From: Owenia fusiformis
Taxonomy: Eukaryota; Annelida; Polychaeta; Sabellida; Oweniidae
DNA: 64,000 nt
Assembly: GCA_903813345.2 (NCBI GenBank)
Contig: CAIIXF020000004.1
Coordinates: forward strand, 29,639,986 to 29,703,985
Direction of reading: 5' to 3'
This document shows, in pieces, positions 1 through 11,750 of this stretch. The notes under the pieces are model-generated. The model was not told where the DNA came from and did not search any database. It was given only the letters and a program-made list of their open reading frames with translations. Made by a program: the position numbers and the translations under genes. The first letter of the stretch is position 1; the number at the start of each line of letters is the position of its first letter.

Positions 1-182
1 TTCTTTGGCTTTGATCTCTCAGAGCGTCCACTACGCTTTCTCTCATGGATGTAGTCTCTAAGTTTACGGTCCTTGATTCGTTTATCTAGGATTTTGATGT
101 AGTTGTTGAAACGTTCTGTTCTCCATCGTGGAGTTCTCAAGTTAACTGTCTTTGTTTCATTGTCGAACTCCTCGTCGGACAT
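1..182 (-). CDS. Possible N-terminal coding exon, cut by the window edge
   Basis: Reading the minus strand from the ATG at 182, 60 codons stay open to the left edge. The first dozen residues are acidic (MSDEEFDNETKT). The rest is strongly basic (RTPRWRTERFNNY, then HERKRSGRSERSKPKK), which would suit a nucleic-acid-binding or nuclear protein. I do not recognise the family. The frame stays open for a few codons upstream of the ATG, so it could also be an internal exon. It lies just outside the giant minisatellite and could belong to a transposon or a host gene. Confidence is limited by length. Confidence 0.35.
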   Translation of the reverse strand, partial: MSDEEFDNETKTVNLRTPRWRTERFNNYIKILDKRIKDRKLRDYIHERKRSGRSERSKPK

Positions 183-344
183 TATTTCTGTTGTCCCTCC
201 AACACTCCACAAATGGAACTCAGTGTCTCCTTCACTGGCCACCTTTCCTCTCCATAGTTTAGTCTAAAACAATAAAATGCATGTGTTACATTAGCATCTC
301 CAATATTGAAGCTCTTACCTACTACCACCCCTGGGAATGAAATG

Positions 345-3300
345 GGATTGGACCTACTTACTGCCAAAGGATTGTACCTACTTACTGCCACAGGATTGTA
401 CCTAATTATTGCCACAGGATTGTACCTACGTATAGCCACAGGATTGTACCTACGTATAGACACAGGATTGAACCTACTTATTGCCACAGGATTATACCTA
501 CTTACTTCCACAGGATTGTACCTACTTATTGCCAAAGGATTGTACCTATTCACTGCCACAGGATTGTACCTACACTGCAACAAGATTGTACCTACTTATT
601 GCCACAGGATTGTACCTACTCACTGCCACAGGATTGTACCTACTCACTGCCACAGGATTGTACCTACTCATTGCCACAGGATTGTACCTACTCATTGCCA
701 CAGGATTGTACCTACTCATTGCCACAGGATTGTACCTACTCATTGCCACAGGATTGTACCTACTCACTGCCACAGGATTGTACCTACTCACTGCCACAGG
801 ATTGTACCTACTCACTGCCACAGGATTGTACCTACTTACTGCCACATGATTGTACCTACTTACTGCCACATGATTGTACCTACTTATAGCCACATGATTG
901 TACCTAAGTATAGCCACTGGATTGTACCTAGGTATAGTCACAAGATTGTACCTACGTATAGCCACAGGATGGTACCTACATATAGCCACAGGATGGTACC
1001 TACGTATAGCCACAGGATTGTACCTACTTATTGCCACAGGATTGTACCTACTTATTGCCACAGGTTTGTACTTACGTATAGCCACAGGATTTTACCTATG
1101 TATAGCCACAGGATTGTACATATGTATAGCCACAGGATTGTACCTACTTATTGCCACAGGATTGTACCTACTTATTGCCACAGGTTTGTACTTACGTATA
1201 GCCACAGGATTGTACCTATGTATAGCCACAGGATTGTACCAATAAATAGTCACAGGATTGTACCTACGTATAGTCACAGGATTGTACCTACGTATAGTCA
1301 CAGGATTGTACCTGCGTATAGCCACAGGATTGTACCTATGTATAGCCACAGGATTGTACCTATGTATAGCCACAGGATTGTACCTATGTATAGCCACAGG
1401 ATTGTACCTACGTATAGCCAAAGGATTGAACCTATGTATAGCCATAGGATTGTACCTACGTATATCCACAGGATTGTACCTACGTATAGCCACAGGATGG
1501 TACCTACGTATAGCCACAGGATGGTACCTACGTATAGCCACAGGATGGTACCTACGTATAGCCACAGGATGGTACCTACCTATAGCCACAGGATGGTACC
1601 TACGTATAGCCACAGGATGGTACCTACATATAGCCACAGGATGGTACCTACGTATAGCCACAGGATGGTACCTACGTATAGCCACAGGATGGTACCTACG
1701 TATAGCCACAGGATTGTACCTACGTATAGCCACAGGATTGTACCTACGTATAGCCACAGGATGGTATCACGTATAGCCACAGGATGGTACCTACGTATAG
1801 CCACAGGATGGTACCTACGTATAGCCACAGGATGGTACCTACGTATAGCCACAGGATGGTACCTACGTATAGCCACAGGATGGTACCTACGTATAGCCAC
1901 AGGATGGTACCTACGTATAGCCACAGGATGGTACCTACGTATAGCCACAGGATGGTACCTACGTATAGCCACAGGATGGTACCTACGTATAGCCACAGGA
2001 TGGTACCTACGTAAAGCCACAGGATTGTACCTACGTATAGCCACAGGATTGAACCTACGTATAGCCACAGGATTGAACCTACGTATAGCCACAGGATTGA
2101 ACCTACGTATAGCCACAGGATTGAACCTACGTATAGCCACAGGATTGTATCTACGTATAGCCACAGGATTGTATCTACGTATAGCCACAGGATTGTATCT
2201 ACGTATAGCCACAGGATTGTATCTACGTATAGCCACAGGATTGTATCTACGTATAGCCACAGAATGGTACCTACGTATAGCCACAGGATTGTACCTACGT
2301 ATAGCCACAGGATTGTACCTACGTATAGCCACAGGATTGTACCTACGTATAGCCACAGGATTGTACCTACGTATAGCCACAGGATAGTATCTACTTATTG
2401 CCACAGGATTGTACCTACGTATAGCCACAGGATTGTACCTACGTATAGCCACAGGATTGTACCTACGTATAGCCACAGGATTGTACCTACGTATAGCCAC
2501 AGGATAGTATCTACTTATTGCCAAAGGATTGTACCTACGTATAGCCACAGGATTGTACCTACGTATAGCCACAGGATTGTACCTACGTATAGCCACAGGA
2601 TTGTACCTACGTATAGCCACAGGATTGTACCTACGTAAAGCCACAGGATTGTACCTACGTATAGCCACAGGATTGTACCTACGTATAGCCACAGGATTGT
2701 ACCTACGTATAGCCACAGGATTGTACCTACGTATAGCCACAGGATTGTACCTATGTATAGCCACAGGATTGTACCTACGTATAGCCACAGGATTGTACCT
2801 ACGTATAGCCACAGGATTGTACCTACGTATAGCCACAGGATTGTACCTACGTATAGCCACAGGATTGTACCTACGTATAGCCACAGGATTGTACCTACGT
2901 ATAGCCACAGGATTGTACCTACGTATAGCCACAGGATTGTACCTACGTATAGCCACAGGATTGTACCTACCGACTGCCGCATGATTGTACCTACCGACTG
3001 CCGCAGGATTGTACCTACCGACTGCCGCAGGATTGTACCTACCGACTGCCGCAGGATTGTACCTACCGACTGCCGCAGGATTGTACCTACCGACTGCCGC
3101 AGGATTGTACCTACCGACTGCCGCAGGATTGTACCTACCGACTGCCGCAGGATTGTACCTACCGACTGCCGCAGGATTGTACCTACCGACTGCCGCAGGA
3201 TTGTACCTACCGACTGCCGCAGGATTGTACCTACCGACTGCCGCAGGATTGTACCTACCGACTGCCGCAGGATTGTACCTACCGACTGCCGCAGGATTGT

Positions 3301-3979
3301 ACCTACCGACTGCCGCAGGATTGTACCTACCGACTGCCGCAGGATTGTACCTACCGACTGCCGCAGGATTGTACCTACCGACTGCCGCAGGATTGTACCT
3401 ACCGACTGCCGCAGGATTGTACCTACCGACTGCCGCAGGATTGTACCTACCGACTGCCGCAGGATTGTACCTACCGACTGCCGCAGGATGTACCTACCGA
3501 CTGCCGCAGGATTGTACCTACCGACTGCCGCAGGATTGTACCTACCGACTGCCGCAGGATTGTACCTACCGACTGCCGCAGGATTGTACCTACCGACTGC
3601 CGCAGGATTGTACCTACCGACTGCCGCAGGATTGTACCTACCGACTGCCGCAGGATTGTACCTACCGACTGTCGCAGGATTGTACCTACCGACTGCCGCA
3701 GGATTGTACCTACCGACTGCCGCAGGATTGTACCTACCGACTGCCGCAGGATTGTACCTACCGACTGCCGCAGGATTGTACCTACCGACTGCCGCAGGAT
3801 TGTACCTACCGACTGCCACAGGTTTGTACCTTCTTATTGCCACAAGATAGTATCTACTTACTGCCACAAGATAGTATCTACTTACTGCCACAAGATAGTA
3901 TCTACTTACTGCCACACGTTTGTACCTTTTTATTGCGACAAAATAGTACCGAATTATTGCCACAGGATTGTATCTATGT
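345..3979. repeat. 24-bp minisatellite, about 150 tandem units in sub-type blocks
   Basis: The unit is GGATTGTACCTACGTATAGC plus CACA, repeated head to tail. Blocks of sub-types follow each other. About 345-880 has CTTATTGCCACA or CTCACTGCCACA endings. About 885-2968 has CGTATAGCCACA endings, with inner runs of GGATGGTACC (about 1480-2020), GGATTGAACC (about 2048-2140) and GGATTGTATC (about 2145-2260). About 2969-3815 has CGACTGCCGCA endings and is nearly perfect over about 35 units. About 3816-3979 is a degenerate edge. Rare 23-bp units (near 1767 and 3488) change the phase. Because 24 is a multiple of 3 and the unit lacks stops in most frames, several very long frames appear on both strands. 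I regard these as artefacts. Degenerate edges and homogeneous inner blocks fit growth by unequal exchange. Confidence 0.98.
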
Positions 3980-4833
3980 GAGAGGAATTAAAATGCATGC
4001 TTTCTCATTTTCTTGGTTCACAATAAACTCATCAACAAAAATATCAAACAGTTTCATTCAGCGATTCCACTAGCTTGGAAAATTCTTTACCAGTCAAATT
4101 TCAGAAGGACTGTGACGTGATTCTCTGTGGATGTCTTAATTTGATCTTCACTGCATGTCATTTTCTTGTAAATACATTCATTATCAGCTAACCACGAGCA
4201 CCTTGGTGGCTAGTGAAATCTCTGAAGAGCAAAAAAAAAAATTTGTAATGGAAAAAATGGCGTAAGTCTTACTGAAATACCAACAGCTTTAAATAATCTT
4301 AGTGAGAGATTTTGCCTTGAGAATTTTTCAAATTAGTTGCCATTTATTTGTTCTCATGCAAATATTTAACCCCATTAGATCATCTCTCAGTATTGATTCA
4401 GTTTAGTTGTGGGATTTTGAAGCATTAAAATCATTACATTATTTTGTATTTGTCATGGCCATTTCATATTCACATTTATTTCTCTTTTTTTGGGGTTGTG
4501 TCACAAATTTTACTTTTTTTCTGAGATTGTCTTCTGATTCATTTGATTCTATTATCGCGAGACTGAGATGTTCTTCATTGTTATTTATGTATTATTTGGA
4601 CGTCATCAAAATCATCCATTAATAATCAGTAGTATAGCTTTATTCCCTTGTCACATTTGATCTTCCCAAAAACTTTAAAGTAGCATGAACCTATGCAGTG
4701 TTGTCTGCCTGTCACTTAAACTGCTATCCTGGAAAATAGATGACCTCACACTTTCTCAGATATTTTTACAGCTTTTTTTACTTTGATTCAAAATAATGCC
4801 AGTTTTGCTATTTAGTATATTATGTTGCAATTC
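3980..4833. other. AT-rich stretch, no gene seen
   Basis: No open frame with coding character, no terminal inverted repeats and no tandem array were found. It includes an A-run near 4230. Confidence 0.5.
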
Positions 4834-4907
4834 TGTCTCTTGCTGGACTTGAACCAACACCTTTCATCCAGTTACGGATGAATGTGCTACCATTACACCA
4901 AAAAGAC
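4834..4907 (-). tRNA. tRNA-like sequence (probably a tRNA-derived repeat or tRNA pseudogene)
   Basis: Read on the minus strand, this 74-nt segment has a 7-bp acceptor stem (GTCTTTT with AAGAGAC, one G-T pair) and a 4-bp D stem around AATGGTA with an A-box-like TGGTGTAATGG. It also has a perfect-length T arm (GTTGG, loop TTCAAGT, CCAGC, one G-T pair). The anticodon arm is abnormal: TTCATCC and GGATGAA pair around a 6-nt loop, and the middle region is 2 nt too long. I cannot assign an anticodon. A related copy lies at 46551-46621, which favours a dispersed tRNA-derived family over a functional tRNA. Confidence 0.4.
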
Positions 4908-5899
4908 TTGATAACTACAACTTTAAATAATAAAAAAGAACAAAACTGACACAAAAAGTGTGACAGAATTTAAGAAAACATCCTAATGTGAAACAAGCAA
5001 TTTCTAATACCTCCCAACAATTCAAAATCCATTATCACTATATTACCCTTAAATGTCACAAACAATTGGTCATTATTTTTTTGCTAAAATAGCCTAGACT
5101 AAAGAATCAATAGATTATAGTGCTGTTTTGAATATATAATAATTTCAACAAAGCAAATAAAGCCTGGCAGTGTAGGTTTATTATCCCCAAGTAATAACAG
5201 CATCATTTAGGAAAAAATGAATGATTTAAATTATTTTACAGAATTGCGATATGTTTAAGTTCCCATTAACTTTATTTGATCATTATTTAACATTTACTTA
5301 TATGTCATACATCAACACATTACATTACATTTCAATTCATCACATAACAATTTATCACATAACATTTCAATTTATATTCTTAGTATCTCTTCAAGAAAGA
5401 ACCAAGAAAACTCTCTTAACCCCTCAGGGCAACGGTATGCCTCAAACAGTAAATCAAATATGCATGCTGAATGAAATGAATTAAAACAATGTAGACCTAA
5501 CACTGTAGATACTATTTAAATTATGAAAATAAAGTCCAGTGTTAAAAAAACGCTCACACAAAATGAAACAGGTAGAAGGGGGGAGTATGGAAATGAACCC
5601 TACAGTTCCACTGTTTGTCAAATTGACCTATAATACTGTCCACTTCTGGGTAACTGTCTATGTCTGATATTTGTACTTGTACTTACTGATATCTACTCTA
5701 TATACAGTATGTCAACCCTGTATCTTGAGATTGTCCCTGTAAGTAGAAAACATGAGTTTACTCATTGCAGTTCTTATCAAGCGATCTAAGAAAGACGACC
5801 ATCAGATTAGTTCTATTATTATATAAAGTGTGTTTGATTTAATTGACATTGACAATATTATTGTATAGCAGTTCAGATTATATATATTATTATTATATG
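4908..5899. other. AT-rich stretch, no gene seen
   Basis: Low-complexity CATTACATTTCA-like runs near 5320-5380. The short open frames show no family signature. Confidence 0.45.
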
Positions 5900-6197
5900 A
5901 ACACTTAGGCAAGATACATTTATCAAAAACATCAGCCTAAAAAAAATCAGTGAATTCTCAACTCTGCTCTAGATTCCACGTCGCAAAATCCATATATGTT
6001 TGCGAATCAATCAAGAAAACAGTATCTATTTGTCCCAGTTATATTGCTCACGTTTTTGACATATCCAAGTTTATCTTTTAGAATTGATCTCGAATATAAC
6101 CCAGCTGAAACATTGACTTTGTTCACAGTTTCTAGAAGGCATGAATACAGTCATGTTTGAATATATTATAAACACTTAGGCAAGATACATTTATCAA
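5900..6197. repeat. 27-bp perfect direct repeat bracketing a dispersed-repeat fragment
   Basis: The 27-mer beginning AACACTTAGGCAAGATACAT occurs at 5900-5926 and again, identically, at 6171-6197. The 244 bp between them end with a segment (about 6080-6170) that matches parts of the repeats near 15245-15325 and 16750-16825 (shared motif CACAGTTTMTAGAAGG). The second copy of the 27-mer starts exactly where that segment stops. It could be an unusually long target duplication or a local duplication. Confidence 0.7.
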
Positions 6198-8919
6198 TTT
6201 TGAGTCTTTCCTTGTTTTACACTTCATCATAACTGCTAGGCTAAATGTTAACAGAAATAAAAAATATTGAAAAGAATATTATACTATTATACTGTCAAAA
6301 GAACAATAAACCAAACTCTCAACACAACTTAGTTCACCTCAGGTTGAACTCCCATTTATCTATGGACCCATCGTATGTTAACCCTTAGAGAGCTGATTTG
6401 TTTTGGATGTGCATTCCATGGAGACTGAGTTGTTTGGGGATTGATTCCCTTTTTCAGACATGCATATAGAACCTGACCATACCAGAAGTATGATACATAT
6501 GCATGAACATGATGTTCAGTTGCTGAACACACCTGCAGTTTGACTTCCACGTGCAGTGAAAGCTTTAGCACAGGCCTGAATGAGAAGAACTGCTCTGAAG
6601 TCAATTTCTCACAAATAAACAAAGAACAGCCCTTTACATGTATACAAGTCAAATCGTCATACCTCTAACTTAATCTAGGACAGCTAAAAGAATAGTAATT
6701 CAGCTTATGTTTTGAGATATTGACCAAAGAAAATATGAAGTTGGACTTTTTCCATATATGGGCAAAACAAAAATTGCAGCCTCTCATGAACCATCACAAA
6801 TAAACTCCACAGGTTGGACAAGTTCTTAAAAGTCTTAGTATTTTTTGTGGTTACAGTCTCATGTTACAATAGGTGAATTCTACAAGGTAAGTACAACTCG
6901 GGGGCTAATTGACTCAATATCGAACTGATGCAATATTGATTACTAAACCAAATTCAAAAATTTAAATTTGTTACACTACATAAAAGTGCTTCCTCCTCTA
7001 CTGATGGGCGCTTCAAAGAAGTTAAGACATCCATCTACCAATCCAATTTTGTTTGGTATCTTAGTTTTATCTGGATGAAAGCCAAATTTTATTTTGCCAC
7101 TCAATCTTTGCGACATGAGAGATAAAATTTGTGGAACAGTTAGCGGGGAGAAACCAGCGGTTTGAACAATGTAAAATAAATGGATTAAAACATCTATATT
7201 TCTATACAACTATGTTACAATATGTACCTCTGTTTCAAATTCAAATTTTAATTTAAGAACTCTTCTAGTGTACTCTTTCTAGTACTACTTGGCTACTCAT
7301 GAGTCATGGTGTGACATGTTTAGAAATACCTGGTATTATAAGTGCTGATCGTTGACTTATCATTCTAATACACTTGCATTCGTATATTGCTGTTGGCAAA
7401 GGTTAGTTGAAGGAGCTTGTTGCAGGTCTACATGCATTTTGATGGCCTCGCCAGATGACACTGGTTCTAACTGTTTTCTGTACATTGTTTTCATCTATTA
7501 CATCGTTCACCTGGTTCATCTTTTTTCTATAAACTTCTTTCATGTACTTTGATACTTCTTCCCTGACTATTGTTCTAACAGTCTCCTCAATTTTTTTGTG
7601 CCTTCTTCGCCAGTTGAAAAGTAATGAAATGTTTTTGATGACTGATCAATATTCTTCATGGGCATCCTGTATACTAATTTTGAGCCACCGTGCTTAATTT
7701 GAGACACTATACTATATTTGAGTCTATTTTATTTTAAAGTTCTTTGAAATGGAATGCTTTAAAAATCCTTTAACCTTCGACCTGCACCTTCAGTTGACCT
7801 TCAAGCTTTGACTTATTGAGTGTTCAGAAAGTCTTGAAATATACTTGTCATAAAAACCCTACAACCTATTGAGTTTTAAGTTGAGATTCCTAAATTTTAT
7901 ACTTATAGTGATATGTGTAGTAGACGATGTGTCCCAGGAGAGGTGAAACAGTATTTGTATTCAAGCAAATAGTTTCTATTGATGGTTTCTTACCCTCTTC
8001 ATTGAAGAATATAAAAATGCAAAAGAGCAAGGGGGGTCTGTGTTACGTTCCTTCTTAGGTGCGGTTTCACTGTGCATGAGCATTAAGTACTTTACATTTG
8101 ATTTGATTAAATTATTAAAATACATGCATCATCTATAACTGAAAAAAACACATTTGAGATATCACTTAGGTTTATATTTCACAGGAATGCTTCGCTTCCC
8201 CGTGATGACCTTATCTTGTGGGAATATTTTTGTTTAGTGTAAAAACAAAAGGTAATTTTTATCCCCCCTGCTGACACACTGGGAAGAATACGTTTAAAGA
8301 ACACAGAAAGGCCCATTATATTCCAATGAAATTGTTATTGATATAAACATGGCCCACAATTATTTCATAAATCTGTTCATAAATGTAATTTATCTTTTGG
8401 TACAAATGGGCTGTGGAAATGGGCTGTGGTTTGTTGTTATGGTTTTACTTCTTTGGTGTTGCTTGTTTTTGTCTCGTGCAAGTCTTACACGGATGATGCA
8501 TTTAGACAGGTTGCATCCTCTACATGGCCAATGATACTGGACATAATGCTTGCAGCAGTATCTGTGTCCACATCTGCAGAGGTACAAATCTTTCTTCTTG
8601 GCTAACTTGTAGCCCTGTCAGCTCGAACACATGCATGCATACAGAGTTATCTTTTCTAAATACAACAACACCAAAACTATTTAAGTAACGTACATAGCAT
8701 TTTTGCCATTCATATATTTATCTTTGTTTACATGGTATTATTTCTTTAAAAACACATGCACATGTTAGTCGTGTTTATATAACAAAGTTAAATGTTTAAA
8801 TTTATTTTCACAGCCAACAGTCTCGTTAAAGCACTGCTTGTTTCACTTTTTTTCCTGTCTGCCGGTCTTCATTTTTGTAAGACGCTTCATTCATGGCAGG
8901 CTGATTTTTCCCCTGTTCT
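6198..8919. other. No gene recognised
   Basis: Mostly AT-rich DNA with scattered short frames. A cysteine-rich minus-strand frame at 8390-8587 has a pattern like CRCGHRYCC followed by CRGCNLSKC, but it matches no family I can name. It sits downstream, on the same strand, of the P-like transposase fragment at 8920-9182 and could be decayed flanking material. Confidence 0.35.
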
Positions 8920-9182
8920 CTATTCAATTTCCATAGCAACCTCCCAAACAATGCAGTTCAGCAGAATGGCCAGCTCACAGGCTTTCACTCTGTTGGTTGG
9001 AATATGACATACTGGAAACCAAAACCCAGTATAGCCAATGAAGATGTTTTGTAAAAACACTCTTCACAAGTCTCAATAAAACCAATCAGTTTCGTAATAC
9101 ACCCCTCCTGCAATATTAGATCTTGCTGTATTTTGCATTCGTCGAGCACTAATCCACCATGAAATCCACGCTCTGGCTCCAT
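8920..9182 (-). pseudogene. Fragment of a P-element/THAP9-like transposase
   Basis: The minus-strand frame from 9182 reads GFHGGLVLDECKIQQDL followed by KLIGFIETCEE. This resembles the segment of P-element/THAP9-type transposases around the first catalytic aspartate (pattern GGLxxDExKIQxDL, then LxGFxDxG). After a frame change near 8995 the matching frame continues as PTNRVKACELAILLNC and VWEVAME, like the FPTxGVxAxxLxxLxWxxV stretch that follows in this family, and then meets a stop at 8920. No THAP zinc finger, later catalytic residues or ends are visible. I read it as a truncated, shifted relic. The assignment rests on remembered family motifs. Confidence 0.45.
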
Positions 9183-10593
9183 TCAATAAGTAACGTTACG
9201 TTGAAGTTGACGGCCTTAAGATATATATATTGATTAAAATGACATATATTCAGCAAGTGTTGAATGCATTAAAATAACAGTATTTCTTAAAGACAAATAA
9301 AATGACCAATCATTGGTAAGTATGGAGTATTTTGAAATTAAGTCATAGCTAGTAATGAATAGGTGTACAACTTAGTCCAACTGCGAGAGGCGGGGCTCCA
9401 TATTCAGGTGAGACTTCCACCAAAGTGAAAGTCAGCTTAAGACCTTGTCCCCCATTCATGTCTGGATAAAGCTGAAACCTTACATATTGTAGCTATGATT
9501 GTGGCAAAAATTGGTTTAAAGATACTTATCAATGATTGCTCTCAGTTACATTATTGCTGTGTAAATTAACTAATTTACAAAATATATTGAGAAAAATCTT
9601 TGTTATAATGATTTTGGAAAATAATATCGCCAATGATTTAGGCAGATATGAAAATAAAATGCAATACTCAGCATCGATAAAGAATCATATCAGCATATTG
9701 ATAAAGCTGGTCTGCAAGCTGAAATATCAAAAAATCATAAAAATATTATATGTGCCAATGATTGTGGCAACTACATAACTTATAATATAACAAAATGTCA
9801 CACACCTATTTATACATAATCTTTCAAATTGAAAACTTATCATATTGAAAACTTATCATATTGAAAGAACATTTATCCGTTGCCCTTGTAACTTATATGA
9901 CCAAAAAGATGGTTGTGTTCATATTAGTACTATAATTTTTAACTTTTAAGACACTCAGATCATAACCAAAAAACTAACCAGATGGGAGAATCAGGACAGA
10001 GCTGTCTTTTAAGTCAGAATATGATGAAGGACTCCGCATCCAAAGATTTAAGGCACAGATATAGCTGTAGGAGACCAGCAGATTTTTTTTAGTTTTCCCT
10101 GTGATTTAAGCTCCATTGCTCTTGCTTGATCCCTCATCAATTCTTTTTGACTTTCACCAGCATAATCCATAATATAACCTTCTTTAGAACCTAAAAGTTT
10201 TGTTTTCTTGTCAGATTTTCCAGTTCTTTCAGATATTGCTTGAGACAAATCAATTTAGTTTAACATATCCAATGAAAGAATAAAAATTGGCCTACCTTGT
10301 GAAGGCAAAATCTAAGTATAATAGGCGGATAATCAGCAGTGTTTTACAGATTATCTTGTGTAATTCGCCCACTATTTTTTTTACCTACTCTCAATAATTG
10401 ATCTTTTTTTTGGGATTATCTTTCATCATAGTGAGGAAGCAAAAAGGGCAACATTTGAAATTAAAAAAATAATACAAGTCAAAATGCATATCAAACTAGG
10501 CAATGTTGATCTTTTCATTTAAATTAATTAATGTGTCAGAAAGGAATTATGAGTTTATTAATTTACATCGGATATTATTTTTGGCCGACCCTG
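9183..10593. other. AT-rich stretch, no gene recognised
   Basis: It contains a short tandem of about 17 bp (ATTGAAAACTTATCAT) near 9828-9875. A 66-codon minus-strand frame at 10048-10248 is rich in K, E and Q, has no ATG start and matches no family I can name; a splice acceptor in front of it is possible but unproven. Confidence 0.35.
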
Positions 10594-10847
10594 GGGACCA
10601 TTTTCGTACGATCCTAAACTAAGATTTATCCTAAACCATTGTTCATTAAAGATCCATTCGTAAATATGCGTTTTTGGTACATATCGTAGTTCTAGGATTT
10701 ATCGCAACCTAGGATATTATCGTAAATATCTATCGCAATCTAGGACAGGGTTAAGGGTGTCCTAAAGTTAGGATTTATTCAATATTGTTGTTGTCATGAA
10801 GATATATACACGCAGGTACTCCCATTTATAAATGTTTAGAATTAAAA

Positions 10848-11093
10848 ATGTTGCGCGGAAGGCGTATATATCATTTTGTAAATGCCAGGCGAAATCCCTA
10901 TCCTCAACGCGTCAATAGGCCACTGCCATTGGTAAGGCAAAATACCTACAGATGGCTAGAGGAGTTAGGAGACAACAAAGTTGTGTCAAGATTTCGTTTA
11001 ACTAGAAACCAAATTGTTATGTTTGATCAATTGATTGGTGATCAACTCCAGCTTCATACCAAGAGGAACAACAGCTTGTCGCCGGTATATCAG
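10848..11093 (+). CDS. First exon of a Harbinger transposase (rest lost)
   Basis: 82 codons from an ATG end exactly at CAG followed by GTGAGA, a good splice donor in phase 0. The protein ends FRLTRNQIVMFDQLIGDQL then RNNSLSPVYQ. This matches the N-terminal part of HARBI1-like transposases, where the next exon normally begins with the LxALRFxATGxF segment. That exon and the catalytic domain are absent downstream. The frame continues past the donor to a stop, so unspliced product would end after 88 residues. In this family the transposase cuts and joins DNA in the nucleus together with the Myb-type partner encoded on the other strand. Confidence 0.7.
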
Positions 11094-11384
11094 GTGAGAA
11101 CCCTTCTGGTCTGAAACGTGTTTTGTCAAGACTAAGAGTGATATATTTTCTTATTTGACATGACCAGATTCATTACAAAACATGGCCAAAAAATCTGCCG
11201 GATAACACCACATGGACACTACATGAAAACCAAAATTGTTATTCCCAGGATTAATTAATCAAGTGCCACGCCCACTTTATATTTGTATTTAAGGCATGAT
11301 CCATGAGATTTAATAACCCACAACTTACACAATCAGTTGTTCTGTTCGTCAGGCATTTCTTTAATAGTCGATCTTGGATGTTTT

Positions 11385-11534
11385 TTAAAGATATTTTTGG
11401 TATTTGCTCTCCCCATCCGACGTTCCTTGAAAATTCCCCCTGAATGAACTGAGATCCTTATTGTTGATCTCAGCGATCATAATAGCCTTTTCCTTGTTTG
11501 AGAAATTTGGCTCTCTTTCTTTCTTCTGCGACAT
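11385..11534 (-). CDS. Truncated Myb/SANT-type Harbinger partner protein
   Basis: The minus-strand ATG at 11534 opens 49 codons: MSQKKEREPNFSNKEKAIMI, then AEINNKDLSSFRGNF. The pattern EREPNFSxxEKxxMxxEI is the first helix of the Myb/SANT-like protein that accompanies Harbinger transposases and directs them to DNA. The remaining helices and the basic KxKWxDxxxxTK block are missing. The gene converges on the transposase exon at 10848-11093, so both promoters would lie near the terminal repeats. Confidence 0.6.
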   Translation of the reverse strand: MSQKKEREPNFSNKEKAIMIAEINNKDLSSFRGNFQGTSDGESKYQKYL

Positions 11535-11750
11535 GATTTTACCGCGAAAATATTTCAAAATGGCGGGTTTGAATGATACCCAGATGTAAATGACGTAGCC
11601 TACTTACGATAACATCCTAAGTATATGGGTTTACGATAAAGTTAGGATATTTACGAAAAACGGATGTAGGATTTATCCTAAGTCTATCCTAAGTTCTGAT
11701 ATTTAGGATAAGTCCTAAGCCAGGATAGCGTACATACGAAAAACGGGCCC

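Larger units (their letters stand above)
10594..11750. mobile_element. Internally deleted PIF/Harbinger element with 3-bp CTG target duplication
   Basis: The ends are GGGACCATTTTCGTACG (left) and, on the opposite strand, GGGCCCGTTTTTCGTATG (right), flanked by CTG at 10591-10593 and 11751-11753. Harbinger elements make 3-bp duplications. Inside are a plus-strand transposase first exon and a minus-strand Myb-type first exon pointing at each other. The remaining coding sequence of both genes is missing, so the 1157-bp element could not move on its own. Both subterminal regions carry many TCCTAA/TTAGGA motifs, often paired with TTTACGATA-like words. Confidence 0.85.

Noticed and set aside
306-2387. 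693-codon frame and several other long frames on both strands over the first 4 kb
   Set aside because: They are produced by the 24-bp stop-free minisatellite. The same DNA is open in several frames on both strands, with no start context or non-repeat coding sequence.
345-3979. Resemblance to a CRISPR array (regular 24-bp spacing)
   Set aside because: There are no unique spacers; units are contiguous. The context is eukaryotic.
8390-8587. Cysteine-rich minus-strand protein (zinc-binding domain)
   Set aside because: The pattern is suggestive, but another frame is equally open, no family fits and there are no splice signals I trust.
10048-10248. Minus-strand 66-codon frame as a host exon
   Set aside because: No ATG, no family resemblance and weak acceptor. 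Kept only as a note.
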